DNA of 64,000 nt from Protula sp. h YS-2021 (GCA_949752745.1 OX457025.1:52609869-52673868), one strand, 5' to 3'. Counted from the first letter of the stretch, positions 26,301 to 38,079 are shown. Made by a program: numbers and translations. The notes: a model not told the origin generated them from the letters alone.

Positions 26301-29300
26301 ATTGTATTTTTATCAATGTTTTGAGTGAAATACGGTTTCGCCAAACATATTTTGGAGATAATATTTTGGTATTTAGACTCAATCAGACACCATATTTTAT
26401 AGAAAAAAACCTTTACTTGACACCAAAAGCAATACCAATACTTTCGTCACTTAAAATTTACTTGAATGCGTTCTTACTCTCTGACTGGAACAGGTCTTCA
26501 CTTAAGGCGGTTTGGGGTCTGGATGCTTCACTGGCACGCGTTTGATGTTCTGCAGTGTTTGCATATTCACCGCTCTTCTCTGGGTCTCCTTTTATTGCGA
26601 GTACTTTTCCTTGTGTAGGTTCGGTTCGAATGTGAATGACACTGAATTCTGACACGTCTTCCACAGCAGCGGCAATCGGCGCCTCTTCAGTTGGGCTTGT
26701 ACTGAATCTAAACGCTGGTATCCATTTCGGTTTACTTCTTTGCACACCAGGTTGAGATGCACTAGGGGGAACTTCAGTTGTACTTTGACTAACAGGAACA
26801 TCTGGCGCCAGGGGTACGCTTTCAGCACTTTCCGCAGCAACTCTAACTGCACTTTGACTAGCAGGAACATCTGGCGCCTCGGGTACGCTTTCAGCACTTT
26901 CCGCAGCAACTTCAATTGCACTTTGACTAGGAAGAATATCTGGCACCTGGTGTACGCTTTCAACACTTTCCGCAGCAACTTCAATTGCACTTTGACTAGC
27001 AGGGATAGCTGGCACCTGGTGTACGCTTTCAACACCTTCCGCAGCAACTTCAATTGCACTTTGACTAACAGGAATATCTGGCACCTGGGGTACGCTTTCA
27101 GCACTTTCCGCAGCAACTTCAATTGCACTTTGACTAGCAGGAATAGCTGGCACCTGGTGTACGCTTTCAACACTTTCCACAGCAACTTCAATTGCACTTT
27201 GACTAACAGGAATATCTGGCACCTGGGGTACGCTTTCAGCACTTTCCGCAGCAACTTCAATTGCACTTTGACTAGCAGAAATAGCTGGCACCTGGGGTAT
27301 GCTTTCAGCACTTTTCGCAGCAACTTCAATTGCACTACAACTAGTAGACACTGGGCTTGGTGACGCGTGGGATACCGTTTTACTGGCGCGTGTTTTCCGC
27401 CCTGTCTGTGAAGTTTCGCCTGTTTATGTACAATAAATAACAGAAGACACTTATTTCCAGTCCTTACAAGTCCTTACAATTACATTTCTAATGCAAGTTT
27501 TAAACTTTTGTGACTCTCAACTTTCAATGCAAGCACGTCAAAAGGAGATGAGTTCTCAAGTTTCTGGTAGAGTCCACATAAAACGGTCTTGAGCGATTTC
27601 CAAATATTTAAGTGTACATGATAGAAACTTGACAAAAAAATTCCTCCATCTTCATAGGGTCCACATAAAACGGTCTTGAGCGTTTTCAAAATATTTAACT
27701 GTACATGACAGAAACTTGCCAAAAAAATCCTTTTCTGTCTTGGGGACTATCTCCTTCTTCACCTCTGGGATTTCCTCCCCCATGAATACAACATCACTGT
27801 CTGAAGTTGTTTCAACGTTTGCTTGCGTGATCAATTCTGATTAAAAAAAACTAACTTCAACTTATGTTTTTGTCTGTAAAAAACTGATCTTACAGTTTTC
27901 AAGTGAACTTTTTTCGCCGGTAAACATATTTAACTGTCAAAATATACTACTTTTCTTCGAAACCAGAACTTCAGCAAACATGTCATATTAATTATTCAAC
28001 CAGAAAGTAATATACAGGGTTCATAGCGAAAACCAGACGTCAAATTCCAAGATTTTCAAGGACATTTGGAGGTAAAATTTCAGGATTTTCCAGGATTTCA
28101 AGGATCGCTATGAACCCTGAATATAATAAATTTAATACCGATAAAAAGTGTGAAACAAACTAAGCACACCATTACATGAAATCTAAAACCCACCTCCGAG
28201 GGCAACATAGAGGTGACTATGATCCCTCAAGGCATGCTTGCGTCGGGCGTGCGCCCATACCGTGCGGTAGGTGCCGGTGGGTCTTTTGTTCACCTTGTCT
28301 TTAAAATAACAATCATTGTACCTAGATTAGATAGATGCGCAACTAGTTGTTTTCAATAACAACATATGCATTATGTCCTTAAGTCTCCATTTTTTACTGC
28401 GATTTGAGGCATTGCTCTGCCGCATTTAAGGTATAAGGACCACAATGAATGACAGGAGGCAAAGAAACTGAAATTTGACGAAGACTGTCAAAGTTTTTTT
28501 TTCCGAACACAGATTCTTGTATTGTATTGTTCTTTAGATCCCTTTCAACTGCTATGGTCATATCGGGATCCCCCTGCCACATTATACTGAAATGGGGCAT
28601 TCCAGCCCTCCTTCTAACCCTTACATGTGGAGTGCCTCACAGGGTAGCAAGGAGGAGTCCCAATTTTAAAGTCTCAGGTATGACCCGACCGGGGTTTGAA
28701 CCCACGATCTTCCAGTCTCGAGGCGGACACTGTCAAAGTTTTTTTTTTCCGAACACAGATTCTAAAAATTATATTTCACATTCAATTTAAAAAAAAAACC
28801 TCTTTAAATCAACATAAAAATACATATTTCTTGTGTAATAAAGGAAGAATTAGGACAATTTCAAAATATAAAAGTTAAAATTGGTCCTTGGAATCCTTAC
28901 ACCTTAAATGATTTACTGGTCGGTCATGCAAAAATAAAACCTCGTACATAAAAAGTAAAATATTTTATCGCACAATGCAAAGATATTGCAAGTTAAAGAA
29001 AAAAGAAAAGGGGGAGGGGCTACAAACAAAGGGAAAGCAAGGGTTTAACACGTTGCATATCTACTGTAAATCTAAAGATTCGAGCATGGGAGAAAACTGT
29101 ACATAACACACCAGGGCTGAGGCAGGGTCACCGTCTGCTCGGGATTTTTAGTACCACCAGTGATGAGGTCCCGAAGTGGCACTGAGGAAGCGAACTGGGT
29201 TCTCAGTGCAGGGGGGGGGGGGTGGAGGGAGTGGTTTCAGTGACAGCACTCGTATTTTTTTAGAAATACAACTTCACTTTTGTTATTGTTCCATCAAGCT

Positions 29301-30359
29301 CCAGTTTTATCGTCACCCCTGGTCCTTCACCGCTCGAGCACAAAAAAGTAACATAGGCGGCAACATAACTTGTATGAGAAAATGCGCTGCACCGCGGCTT
29401 GGGAAGGAGGGGGCGGGGGAGGAAGAAGCAGCGATTTTAAGACACAATCAAAGATGGGTGGGGGGGGTGGGGATTTGATATGAAAAACTTGTCGGGTCCT
29501 CAGTGCCACGTCGGGACCTCCGTACCTAATGGTACCGAGGTCCCGAGCAGACGATCGGTCAAGAACGATTTTTCCGGAGAAGAGGGAACAGATATTAAGC
29601 TCCACTCCTGTACACTACAAGGGTTATAAACTATGAAAAAAATGTAAAATACAACTACACACAATCAAAAACGTCTCAGGCAAAAGAAACAATGAAACGA
29701 ACTGCATCTTAAATTGGCTTTAGAATAAATGGGAAAACACATCACATTCGAAACATTATGCATCTCAAATGAACTGTTACTCTAATAAGAACGATCTAGC
29801 TTTGACTAATATTCTTACAGATATCCATATCGCTTGGACATGGTTTCACCAGTCTGGGTTTTGTTACGACGTGAGTGAGATCCCTAATAAAAAGCATTAT
29901 GAAACAATATACAAAGCTAACACTTCAAATCCTGCAAGAACATTACACATCAAAACACCACCAATCTTTACATTGAAAGCAGAGCTTACTGGCAAAGTAT
30001 AAAACACACAAATAAGACGATGCAGGAAAAGAATGGACAAAAAAAATTAGTGCCTACACATGGAAGCTGAAAAGAAATATTTAGAACAACGCAAAATTAA
30101 TAAAAATGACATCACTGCACAACATTAATCCATGCAGGACAATCTGAAATAGATAGGAAAGTTGCTATAAAAACTTGTGCACTTACCCCTCTTTATAGCC
30201 AATGTACTGCACAGTTATGATACCCCCCGAGGCTTTTGTAACTTTGACCGGCCACCAAACCGCCTTCCTTTGGAACAGGATGATGTCCCCAACCTTGTAT
30301 TCCTCTATTTCGAGGTGGTGGGCCTTTGGTTGCCTCTTGAATCCTTTCTTTTTTGGCAT
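20116..30359 (-). CDS. Gene 2: PWWP - repeat linker - zinc finger - tyrosine-recombinase-like - SANT-like protein (11 coding exons)
   Basis: Exons, high to low: A 30359..30187, B 29883..29819, C 28298..28194, D 27836..about 27720 (3' end unresolved), E 27419..26478, F 26141..26013, G 25461..25300, H 24554..21995, I 21749..21633, J 21163..20864, K 20333..20116. All other junctions have AG/GT sites, and from C onward all introns are phase 1. Predicted product about 1,630 aa: PWWP module, SIM-like acidic stretch, 8 x 23-aa repeats, C2H2 and C2HC fingers, recombinase-like core, two Myb/SANT-like modules. Family knowledge: the H-K portion matches my memory of uncharacterised multicopy animal proteins carrying LRKHxAT...FMGHD...YYRLP. 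Inference: a domesticated nuclear DNA-binding protein. One frame break in H leaves open a pseudogene or an assembly error. Confidence 0.75.
20386..20705 (+). repeat. Dispersed element in the J-K intron (partner 25634..25932)
   Basis: Begins AGAGCAGTGTGCATAGCCCA and ends GGTCGATCGCACATATTCCCC after a GACCGACCGACC tract. A second full-length copy lies in the F-G intron (25634..25932) and a 5' fragment at 41818..41856. No ORF; a non-autonomous element of unknown class. Confidence 0.7.
20864..21163 (-). CDS. Gene 2 exon J: SANT-like module plus basic region
   Basis: Acceptor TTTTGCAG at 21165/21164. It encodes RRLDLSDLEIAAIKDKFHTE, then SLPSMEVIMEKI (a divergent cousin of the exon K module) and a basic stretch KKHKVKRRRED (nuclear localisation). 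The donor CAT|GTAAATAC at 20864/20863 joins K in phase. If it is not used, translation stops at TAA 20817, giving an alternative C-terminus. Confidence 0.7.
21633..21749 (-). CDS. Gene 2 exon I: acidic/basic linker
   Basis: 117 nt between TTTTAAAACAG and GTAAGC. It encodes ESEDEECQEPEDEAATSS, then KKRRKPK (a classic nuclear localisation signal) and ECHSDSDD. Phase 1 on both sides, compatible with H and J. Confidence 0.75.
21995..24554 (-). CDS. Gene 2 exon H: zinc fingers and tyrosine-recombinase-like core
   Basis: 2,560 nt, acceptor TTTTCATCAG, donor TCAG|GTAAGT. Order: Ser/acidic linker; basic patches (KRKRRRH, SKKKKV); C2H2 finger VCFLC...RHFKQKH (about 23682-23626); C2HC finger LPCLYC...WKHQLNC (about 23412-23353); helical core-binding-like region; catalytic-like core. 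Core matches: FNRKRSGE (box I Arg), GKRARKVAILL (beta-hairpin Lys), LRKHCATM (box II Arg), FMGHD (second His) and RDYYRLP, with a Tyr 9 residues after that His as in the lambda-integrase fold. The first His of HxxR is Thr here. Near 22664-22685 the frame shifts by one base: the upstream frame ends in TAA at 22642, while the downstream frame holds the core. Confidence 0.75.
24600..24885. repeat. Non-autonomous repeat with (GACG)n tail in the G-H intron
   Basis: Starts just upstream of the exon H acceptor ('gtcgaaggcgcagacccaaacc') and ends with GGACGGACGGACGGACGGAC and a short hairpin (GACCCC...TTGGGGTC). The 47.28-47.36 kb stretch shares the tail and the TTGGGGC closure. Not coding. Confidence 0.55.
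25300..25461 (-). CDS. Gene 2 exon G: linker
   Basis: Acceptor CTTGTAG, donor CAGC|GTGAGT. It encodes GAADITLGKRKENVGVLFEV, then Thr/Ala/Gly-rich sequence ending PMPLFLVQ. Phase 1 in and out. No domain recognised; a low-complexity spacer between the repeat region and the finger/recombinase exon. Confidence 0.65.
25634..25932 (+). repeat. Dispersed element in the F-G intron (partner 20386..20705)
   Basis: GGAGCAGTGTGCATAGCCCA ... GACAGACCGACC ... GCGGTCGATCACATATATTC. Same order and length class as the copy in the J-K intron. Confidence 0.7.
26013..26141 (-). CDS. Gene 2 exon F: linker
   Basis: Acceptor TTCTACAG, donor GAAA|GTACGT. It encodes GEEEHKPSFKIEVRDSDLAG, then TLLGVASAVKPGG and IHGSSPE. 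Phase 1 in and out. No recognised domain. Confidence 0.65.
26478..27419 (-). CDS. Gene 2 exon E: eight 23-residue repeats plus linker
   Basis: 942 nt, acceptor ATAAACAG, donor AGAGA|GTAAGA. After a short Thr/Ser leader come eight copies of SAIEVAAESAESVPQVPDIP-type 23-mers, then a Pro/Ser-rich, largely hydrophilic linker. Phase 1 in and out. Likely an unstructured or amphipathic spacer. Repeat number is expected to vary between alleles. Confidence 0.75.
26785..27336 (-). repeat. 69-bp coding minisatellite, 8 units
   Basis: Units of exactly 69 bp keep the reading frame. Several alternate between two variants (...PDIPVSQ and ...PAIPASQ), suggesting growth by a 138-bp dimer. Other frames are open across it only because of the periodicity. 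Confidence 0.9.
27555..27735. repeat. Tandem duplication, period about 87 bp, downstream of exon D
   Basis: GTCCACATAAAACGGTCTTG and the following 50 bp ('...tgtacatgacagaaacttg') occur twice. This lies in the D-E interval and confuses the 3' limit of exon D. Confidence 0.75.
27720..27836 (-). CDS. Gene 2 exon D: acidic SIM-like exon (3' end approximate)
   Basis: The acceptor TTTTAATCAG at 27838/27837 continues phase 1 from exon C. It encodes ELITQANVETTSDSDVVFMG, then EEIPEVKKEIVPKTEKD. SDSDVVFMGEE is an acidic/Ser plus hydrophobic SUMO-interaction-like motif. The gene 3 equivalent has SSGSDCVITG at the same place. No strong phase-1 donor is apparent here, so the exon end, or a small missing exon before E, is unresolved. 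Confidence 0.5.
28015..28119. mobile_element. MITE (CAGGG ends), 105 bp, C-D intron
   Basis: Perfect 15-bp terminal inverted repeats CAGGGTTCATAGCGA/TCGCTATGAACCCTG flanked by direct AATATA. CAGGG ends resemble hAT-type non-autonomous elements, although those usually give 8-bp duplications. Relatives are at 30523 and 31117. Confidence 0.8.
28194..28298 (-). CDS. Gene 2 exon C: end of PWWP module
   Basis: Acceptor TTTTAAAG, donor GGAG|GTGGGT, 105 nt. It encodes KVNKRPTGTYRTVWAHARRK then RDHSHLYVALGG, aligning with gene 3 exon C (KNPGKGYIRAWAEAAKRL...RDQSHLTHFVG). Phase 1 in and out in both genes. Probably the C-terminal helices that close the PWWP fold. Confidence 0.7.
28518..28728 (-). mobile_element. 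tRNA-derived SINE with 34-35-bp target duplication, B-C intron
   Basis: The minus strand reads CTCGAGACTGGAAGATCGTG, B-box GGGTTCAAACCCC, the body, and an AATACAATAC tail. The flanks 28484-28517 and 28729-28763 are the same sequence (ACTGTCAAAG, T9/T10, CCGAACACAGATTCT), differing by one T. Short plus ORFs across it are shadows. Confidence 0.85.
29132..29553. mobile_element. Fold-back element with about 54-bp inverted ends
   Basis: The left end CGTCTGCTCGGGA...GAGGTCCCGAAGTGGCACTGAG is mirrored at 29498-29553. The interior holds G-runs near 29210 and 29460. It lies in the B-C intron of gene 2. No clear target duplication. Confidence 0.65.
29819..29883 (-). CDS. Gene 2 exon B: PWWP continuation
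   Basis: Acceptor TTATTAG, donor ATCT|GTAAGA. It encodes DLTHVVTKPRLVKPCPSDMD plus I, aligning with gene 1 PETLRNFRKVKLFPESADI and gene 3 PEKVYDPRKLKPFPVAVGI. The phase pattern (2 in, 1 out) is identical in all three genes, which is the main reason I accept so short an exon. Confidence 0.75.
30187..30359 (-). CDS. Gene 2 exon A: start codon and PWWP core
   Basis: The acceptor TTTCTTTCAG abuts the ATG (30359). 57 codons plus 2 nt: MPKKKGFKRQ...EEYKVGDIILFQ...VWWPVKV...VQYIGYKEG, donor GTAAGT. WWP and the preceding GDI/GDV strand are the PWWP hallmark. The start is chosen because M-P/L-R/K-KKG and the acceptor-ATG abutment recur in all three paralogues. Confidence 0.8.
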
Positions 30360-30522
30360 CTGAAAGAAAATGTATATTTTACACACAAATATACTTTTGT
30401 TTGTGATAAGGATACATATATATATAGGGCGAATTAAGACCCAAAAGTAATTCCTGGTTTAAAAGAAAGCACCGTTCCAAAAATGAAACAAATGTTCAAG
30501 AACCCTTTTTGGCAAACAATAG

Positions 30523-30646
30523 CAGGGTTCGCGCTGGGTTCTCAGGAAAGTGAATTAAAAAAGGAAAGTGACTCGGTTTGGTCCAGAGTCATTTCTTTTA
30601 AAAAATGCCCAAAAAGTGAACAAAAACCCCGCCAACGCGAACCCTG
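30523..30646. mobile_element. MITE (CAGGG ends), 124 bp
   Basis: Ends CAGGGTTCGCGCTGG/CCAACGCGAACCCTG (one mismatch in 15), flanked by direct AATAG. Same family as the 28015 and 31117 elements; lies in the 5' intron of gene 2. Confidence 0.75.
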
Positions 30647-31116
30647 AATAGAATATAAAAAAAATGGAGGTGATATCAAAATCTCTCCAAAAAGGAAAAA
30701 ACTAGTTGCAACCCTTACACAGCCACTGTATATGGCCTGTTTATGCCAGTTCCATGCGAAGGCCGTGAGGTCTACTTTCAAAGAATATATAAACTTTACA
30801 CACATTGAAACAAAACACAACCCTCTTTAATTATTCCAAAAATGCATAGGTAAGCGAAAAAAATCCGCTCCAATTGGACCCCAGGAGAAAGGGTTTAAAC
30901 AATTTACAAAGATAATCAAACCACTCCTAATCAAGTCCTGATTGCAGTAATTGACAAAGAACATAGTACAGCCATCTGACTGAATGGAATCAGGATTACA
31001 ATTAACTACTTTGCACACGAGTCCAGCAAAGAGGTTTAAGCTCAACATTCGCCGCCCTGCCATATAAAACACAGAGAAATCACACACACAAAAAAAAACA
31101 CACACACACACACACC

Positions 31117-31183
31117 AGGGTTTGCGTTGATGGGGTTTTGTCCACTTTTTGGGCATTTTTTACGAAAACGAGCGAATCCTGAC
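31117..31183. mobile_element. Degenerate MITE (CAGGG family)
   Basis: CAGGGTTTGCGTTGATGGGG ... GAGCGAATCCTG, flanked by ACACAC on both sides. The internal 'ccactttttgggcattttt' matches the 30523 element in reverse. Confidence 0.5.
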
Positions 31184-31787
31184 ACACACAAGGGTCAGAA
31201 ATCATAGTCGGAACGGGCAATGGGTTTTTAACTTATAGCACGTCACTTTCCTCCAAAACTCTGCCAAAAATAACTCCAAGCTGAGTCTAGCCCTTTCTTT
31301 TTACAAAAAAAACTGATATAACTGCGCTGCTTGGGAAAAAGAAGAAATACAACACATAAGAGGGAGATAACTTTTTCTTGGGGGGTGTCATTTTAATCTC
31401 AGCGAACCTGGACTTAAGAGAACTTTGTGAATTAAAGTATAACCATAACCACAATAAAAAACCTTGCCGTATAATTCATTGCTCATATAGCATTAAAATT
31501 ACAGAAACAATTTGCGGATTTAAGAAGAAATTAGATCTGAATCCGACATTTCCAAAGTCACTCTTATGCAAAAAAAAATACGGCTTTGAACAGCGTTGTT
31601 TTAAACGTGTACGCAATTGTTATTAACAACATTAACAAAGGAAAAAGTCCGGTGATAGTTCTCAATTTAGTGAAATATTTCAAAAGTTTCCACCGCAAAC
31701 ATTATCAAAGGTAAAATACCACTTTTACTGCAAAAAAAAAAAAAAAAAGAAAGACAAATTCAGTGCACTTTCACTCTTATTACTTAC

Positions 31788-31890
31788 CTTCAGTATGATA
31801 TTTTATCCACACAACACTTCCACAATAAACTATCCTTATTTTGGTAAAAAGTTGCGTCTTTCCAGTCTTGATGGCGCCGAACAAAGGATG
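31788..31890 (-). promoter_or_regulatory. Candidate 5'UTR exon/TSS region of gene 2
   Basis: Minus strand: a CpG-bearing stretch with GGCGCCATCAAGACTGG, then TATCATACTGAAG|GTAAGT (donor at 31788/31787), 1.4 kb upstream of the acceptor that abuts the ATG. The upstream edge is arbitrary. The inverted repeat block begins about 340 bp further upstream. Confidence 0.4.
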
Positions 31891-32225
31891 CAAGCCACGC
31901 TAGCCGGCCCACTAACATCATTAAAAACGCGGCATCCGGACACCAAAATAGTTCTAAAATCTCCTTTTAAGAGCTCATCTTTCAAGCTAAAAACAGTTAT
32001 GTGATCAAAATTTCACTGTATCTGAACAATAGTAAAACAAAACACACAAAGAAATAAAGAAAATAAGTACTTTGATGGGTCTTGTTTTCGCGCGTTAAAA
32101 TGACTTAATCCCGTCGCATAGAATATGCAGCATTTTCTGAGTTTCAAAGACGCTGATTGGCTGGCAAATTCAAGTCTGACATCACTTGCTTGCACTCAAT
32201 CCATATTCATGCGCATAAGCTGCTG

Positions 32226-35200
32226 TCAATTAACCATCCCCCCATGCATTGCACTGTCTCTCTATCACTGCTTCCGCAACACAAGAACCACAATCAAAGA
32301 AGGCAAACACATTTTCAAAAGAAATTCAACTTCACACTTTTAATTACGTGCAATGCGGAAGCAAATCTGAACAATGACTGTCACCAGTGGCGGAAACAAA
32401 GGGGGGGGGGGTTCAGGGTTGCAACCCACCCTAAATAATTTAATTTAAGAAGACTTTGCTCCATACAATAAGGAAATCAATGGCAATTTATACAATATTT
32501 ACACTAAGTCTGAACCAAAAGCTTCAGAAAAATGTAATATTGCAGAGTATCCGAACCTCATGCCTTAACCAAATAAAAACTACAGCGCGCATGTGTAAGA
32601 TGTATCCATACAGTTGTAGAAAATTTAAGCGTTTTAAGATCAAAATATAAGCAACAAGATAATAAAGACAGTCACTGAGGCATTTTTGGGCCCATCAATT
32701 CAAAAACAAAAATTAGAAAACTCTAACCACACGTGCGACAAACACAGCTTATTTTAACAAAGACAACAGAAAAAAATGTAAAATGTGAAAAATAGTGCGT
32801 AAATGTGAGAACCAGCCTACAAACTATTATATTAATCTTCCCCACTTTGAAAACCAAAATTTATCACACAATACAAGCATAAAAGGTTGTTCTCTTTCCT
32901 TTCAATCGTATAAATTCTGAAATGCAAAGTGTATAAGATTTAAGGCCAACAAAAACTTTGTAACTAGATCCTAAAATTCCTTTTTTTTTTAATTCAATGT
33001 CACTCAAACAGTACGATATGGAATATCGGGCGTAGCCAGCATTTTTTCAAGGAGTTTGTGAATTTCCGTTGCGTGACATTAAAAGTATTGTTTCAAATGT
33101 CTCCGCATAAATAACTTGGTTCTTGGGGTAGGTGGGAGTAGGGAGGGGATGGATTTAAAGTATATTTGAACCACTTTTTCAAGGCAGCCCTTATCAATGT
33201 TGCGATACCTAAGATTATTTATTCTAAGGATCCGCTTTCACGATTTTTTTAAGAATATATTTTTCTTTCTCAAAAGCAGAAATATCAAGAGGAGACGGGA
33301 TGGCCTCAAGGATTATGTCATAAACAATAACAATTTCACTTTCATCAGACCTTGGTCTGTACAATCAGAAAAATAATGACGATATATCGAGCAGTTACAC
33401 TTAGTCCAAACAAAACTCCTCAGAGAAATGTAACATTCCAGAGTAAACAGACCCTATCTCTTTACGAAAAAAATAATAAAACGCACACATGAGAGATTTG
33501 TGCACGCAAATGTAGAAAATTGAAGCGTTTTAAGATCATACCACTAATGAAAAGAGCATAAGGTCAGTCATTCGCAGCGGTTTTGGGCCCATCGATGCAA
33601 AAGGAAAAGTAGAAGATTCTAACCGCATGTGGAAATACAGCTAATTTTAACAGAGATAAGAAAAAAATAAATGTGTGACGTCGTCTACAGCACATTCAGA
33701 TAAACTGTGTAAAATAGCATGCAAATATGAGAAACAGCCTGCAAACTATTATAGTAATCTTCCCCAGTTTGAAAACCGGAATTTACCACACATTACAAGC
33801 ATAAAAAGTTGTTGTTCTCTTTTTTTTTCAATTTTATAAATGCTGAATGTAAATGTGTATCACTTTCATACCAATTAAAACCTTATAACTAGATCTTAAA
33901 AGTTTTTTTTTTTTTGTTTAATTCAATGTCACTCAAACAGTACGACATGGAATATCCGGCGTAGCCAGCATTTTTTCAAGGAGTTTGTGAATTTCCGTTG
34001 CGTGACATTAAAAGTATTGTTTCAAATGTCTCCGCATAAATAACTTGGTTCTTGGGGTAGGTGGGAGTAGGGAGGGGGTGGATTTAAAATATATTTGACC
34101 CACTTTTTCAAGGCAGCCCATATTAATGTTGCGATACCTAAGATTGTTTATTCTAAGGATCCGCTTTCACGATTTTTAAGAATATATTTTTCTTTCTCAA
34201 AAGCAGAAATATCAACAGGAGACGGGGTGGCTTCAAGGATTATATCATAAACAATAACAATTTCTACTTTCAGAAGACTTTGGTGTGTACAATCAGAAAA
34301 ACAATGGTAATATATCTCGCAGTTACAATTAGTCCAAACAAAAAACTTCAGAGAAATGTAACATACCAGAGTATACAAACCCTATCTCTTCACGAAAAAA
34401 TAATAAAACGGACATATAAGGGATTTTTCCACGCAGTTGTAGAAAATTGAAGCGTTTTAAGATCATACCACCAATGAAAAGAAAATAAAGACAGTCATTC
34501 GCAGCGATTTTGAGCCCATCGATTCAAAAGGAAAATTAGAAGATTCTAAAAGCATGTGCAAAGACAGCTAATTTTAATAGAGATAAGAGAAAAATAAATG
34601 TATGATGTCGTCTACAGCACATTCAGATAAATAACAAGTAAACTGTGAAAAATAGCATACAAATATGAGGAACAGTCTGCAAAACCGGAAAACCCAAATT
34701 TACCAGGAATTACAAGCATAAAAAGTTTTCTTTCAATTGTAGAAATGCTAATTTGAAAGGTGTGAGACTATGACGCCAACTGTAGCCTTGTAACTAGATC
34801 TTAAAAGTTTTTTATTACAATATTACTCTAACAGTAACATTTAATAACGGGTGTAGCCAGCATTTTCTCAAGCGGTTTGTGAATTTCCGCTGCATGACAT
34901 TAAAAGTGTTAAGTCTATCTTATTCCTCACATAAAAAAACATCTAAGGTTGACGAATGTTTAATATTTAAGTACAAAAAAAATTAAGGCAGTCATACAAG
35001 CGATATTAGATCTATCATTGAAAAAAAAAGCAAAGCAATTCTAACCAAATTTACGGACAAACTGAGCTAAGAGAAATAGAGACAAAAGAAAATAAATGTT
35101 TAATTATAAGGACCGCAGTTTCAGGCGAAAAAGAGCAATCTATGAGAAACGCAAGCCATTTCTCTTCATGTTTTGAGGTGTATCCACACTCCTCTAGAAA

Positions 35201-35640
35201 TCATTAGAGGAATTTAAAATTCAGTCGAATCCAGCCACCATACATTGACAAAAAAAATACCACTGTGTGCATACCAAACAGGTATGAACACAGTGGTATT
35301 TAATATCAGTGTTTAAAAATCACTACTCGAATAAAGAGAAAGTAAAGTTCACAGTTTGAAACCGTTAAAACAAATCAAGTTAAAACATTAACCTAAAAAT
35401 ATATTCAGATCGGCACTTACATAAAGGACAATTAATGCCGTCAGTCAAGCATTTTTGGACCCATCATCAGTTCAAACACAAAAAGTAAATTCCAAGAAAA
35501 ATTACCGCCAAACACAGCTAATTCTAATGGAGATAAAATAATATTTTTAACATATATTGTAAAAGAAAGTACAATGGAAATAGCTTAAGCTGTTGATAAT
35601 TTGAAGTTTAAAAAGGAGGACAATGCAAAGTTATAGAAAA
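32226..35640 (-). repeat. Composite repeat block R1 (inverted)
   Basis: Reverse complement of the F1/F2 blocks, with only about two tandem units (landmarks near 33060, 33990 and 34880) and an H-module whose hairpin is at 35258..35299. It includes an intact exon-like segment at 33356..33224 and a damaged one near 34283-34150. The outer piece 32226-32990 is repeated at 59971-60730. Confidence 0.8.
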
Positions 35641-35879
35641 GGTACACACACACCGTGAAAACGGACATTTCCCAATGTGGGTGAAAGCCTTGAATGTAAC
35701 TATTGTAAAATATGCTTTTGTATAAACCAAGTAAAAGGTTGTAAAAAAACACTGTTTTACAGAAAAATAAACACCATTTATCACTTTGCTATACGTTTAT
35801 GAGCTGCTACAGGGATAACAAGCTGCTAGGACTTGGAAAATTTTGTAAACAAAAAAGGTGACACCCCCCATATCTCATG

Positions 35880-37468
<1,589 letters not shown>

Positions 37469-38079
37469 ATCAGATTAAGAGAAATTTAACAAAGCATGAA
37501 CCCTGCGAAACGGAATATTTTGTTTACATAATTTGCATATTTTACACCATTTTTTGATATCTACAACTGTAAGTTTGCTGTGAAATGAGACTGTGTAAAA
37601 AATGTAAACAAACCGATTTTGTTTATAAACAAAGGCCACGTGCTTTCTGTAAATGAATATTAGGGAAACACTAAACAAAAGCCAAACAAGCGTAGAGTTT
37701 GTTTTCTTTTATTTACACCATAACCCCCTGTAATATTTATTTTCTTTCATTTTTATACATAAACTATTTAACATTAATTGAAGAGTTACAAAATATTGAA
37801 AAGCAGTACAAAAGATATTCAAACAGATGAATTTTAAAAAACATAGATTTATACAGATGAATGTTTAAAAACAAAACTCTTTTAAAATAAAACCAAAATA
37901 CAGGAAAAATAAAACAACAAAATCCTTTACTGATATAACCGTGATGTGTAAATAACCAACTCTATCTTATTTTCAAGCTCAGTGTTATGTGCACTAATTA
38001 AAATTTAATGATAGGCCGAAAAAACGTGAGGCAATGAGATATAAACCACATAAAAGCTTCCTAAAGAAAACAAAATACA

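Noticed and set aside
26592..27335. 247-aa minus ORF and 207-aa plus ORF over the exon E repeats
   Set aside because: Alternative frames kept open by the 69-bp periodicity; only the SAIEVAAES frame connects to splice sites in phase.
28680..28720. tRNA gene
   Set aside because: Only a B-box-like piece within a SINE; no cloverleaf, A-box or acceptor stem.
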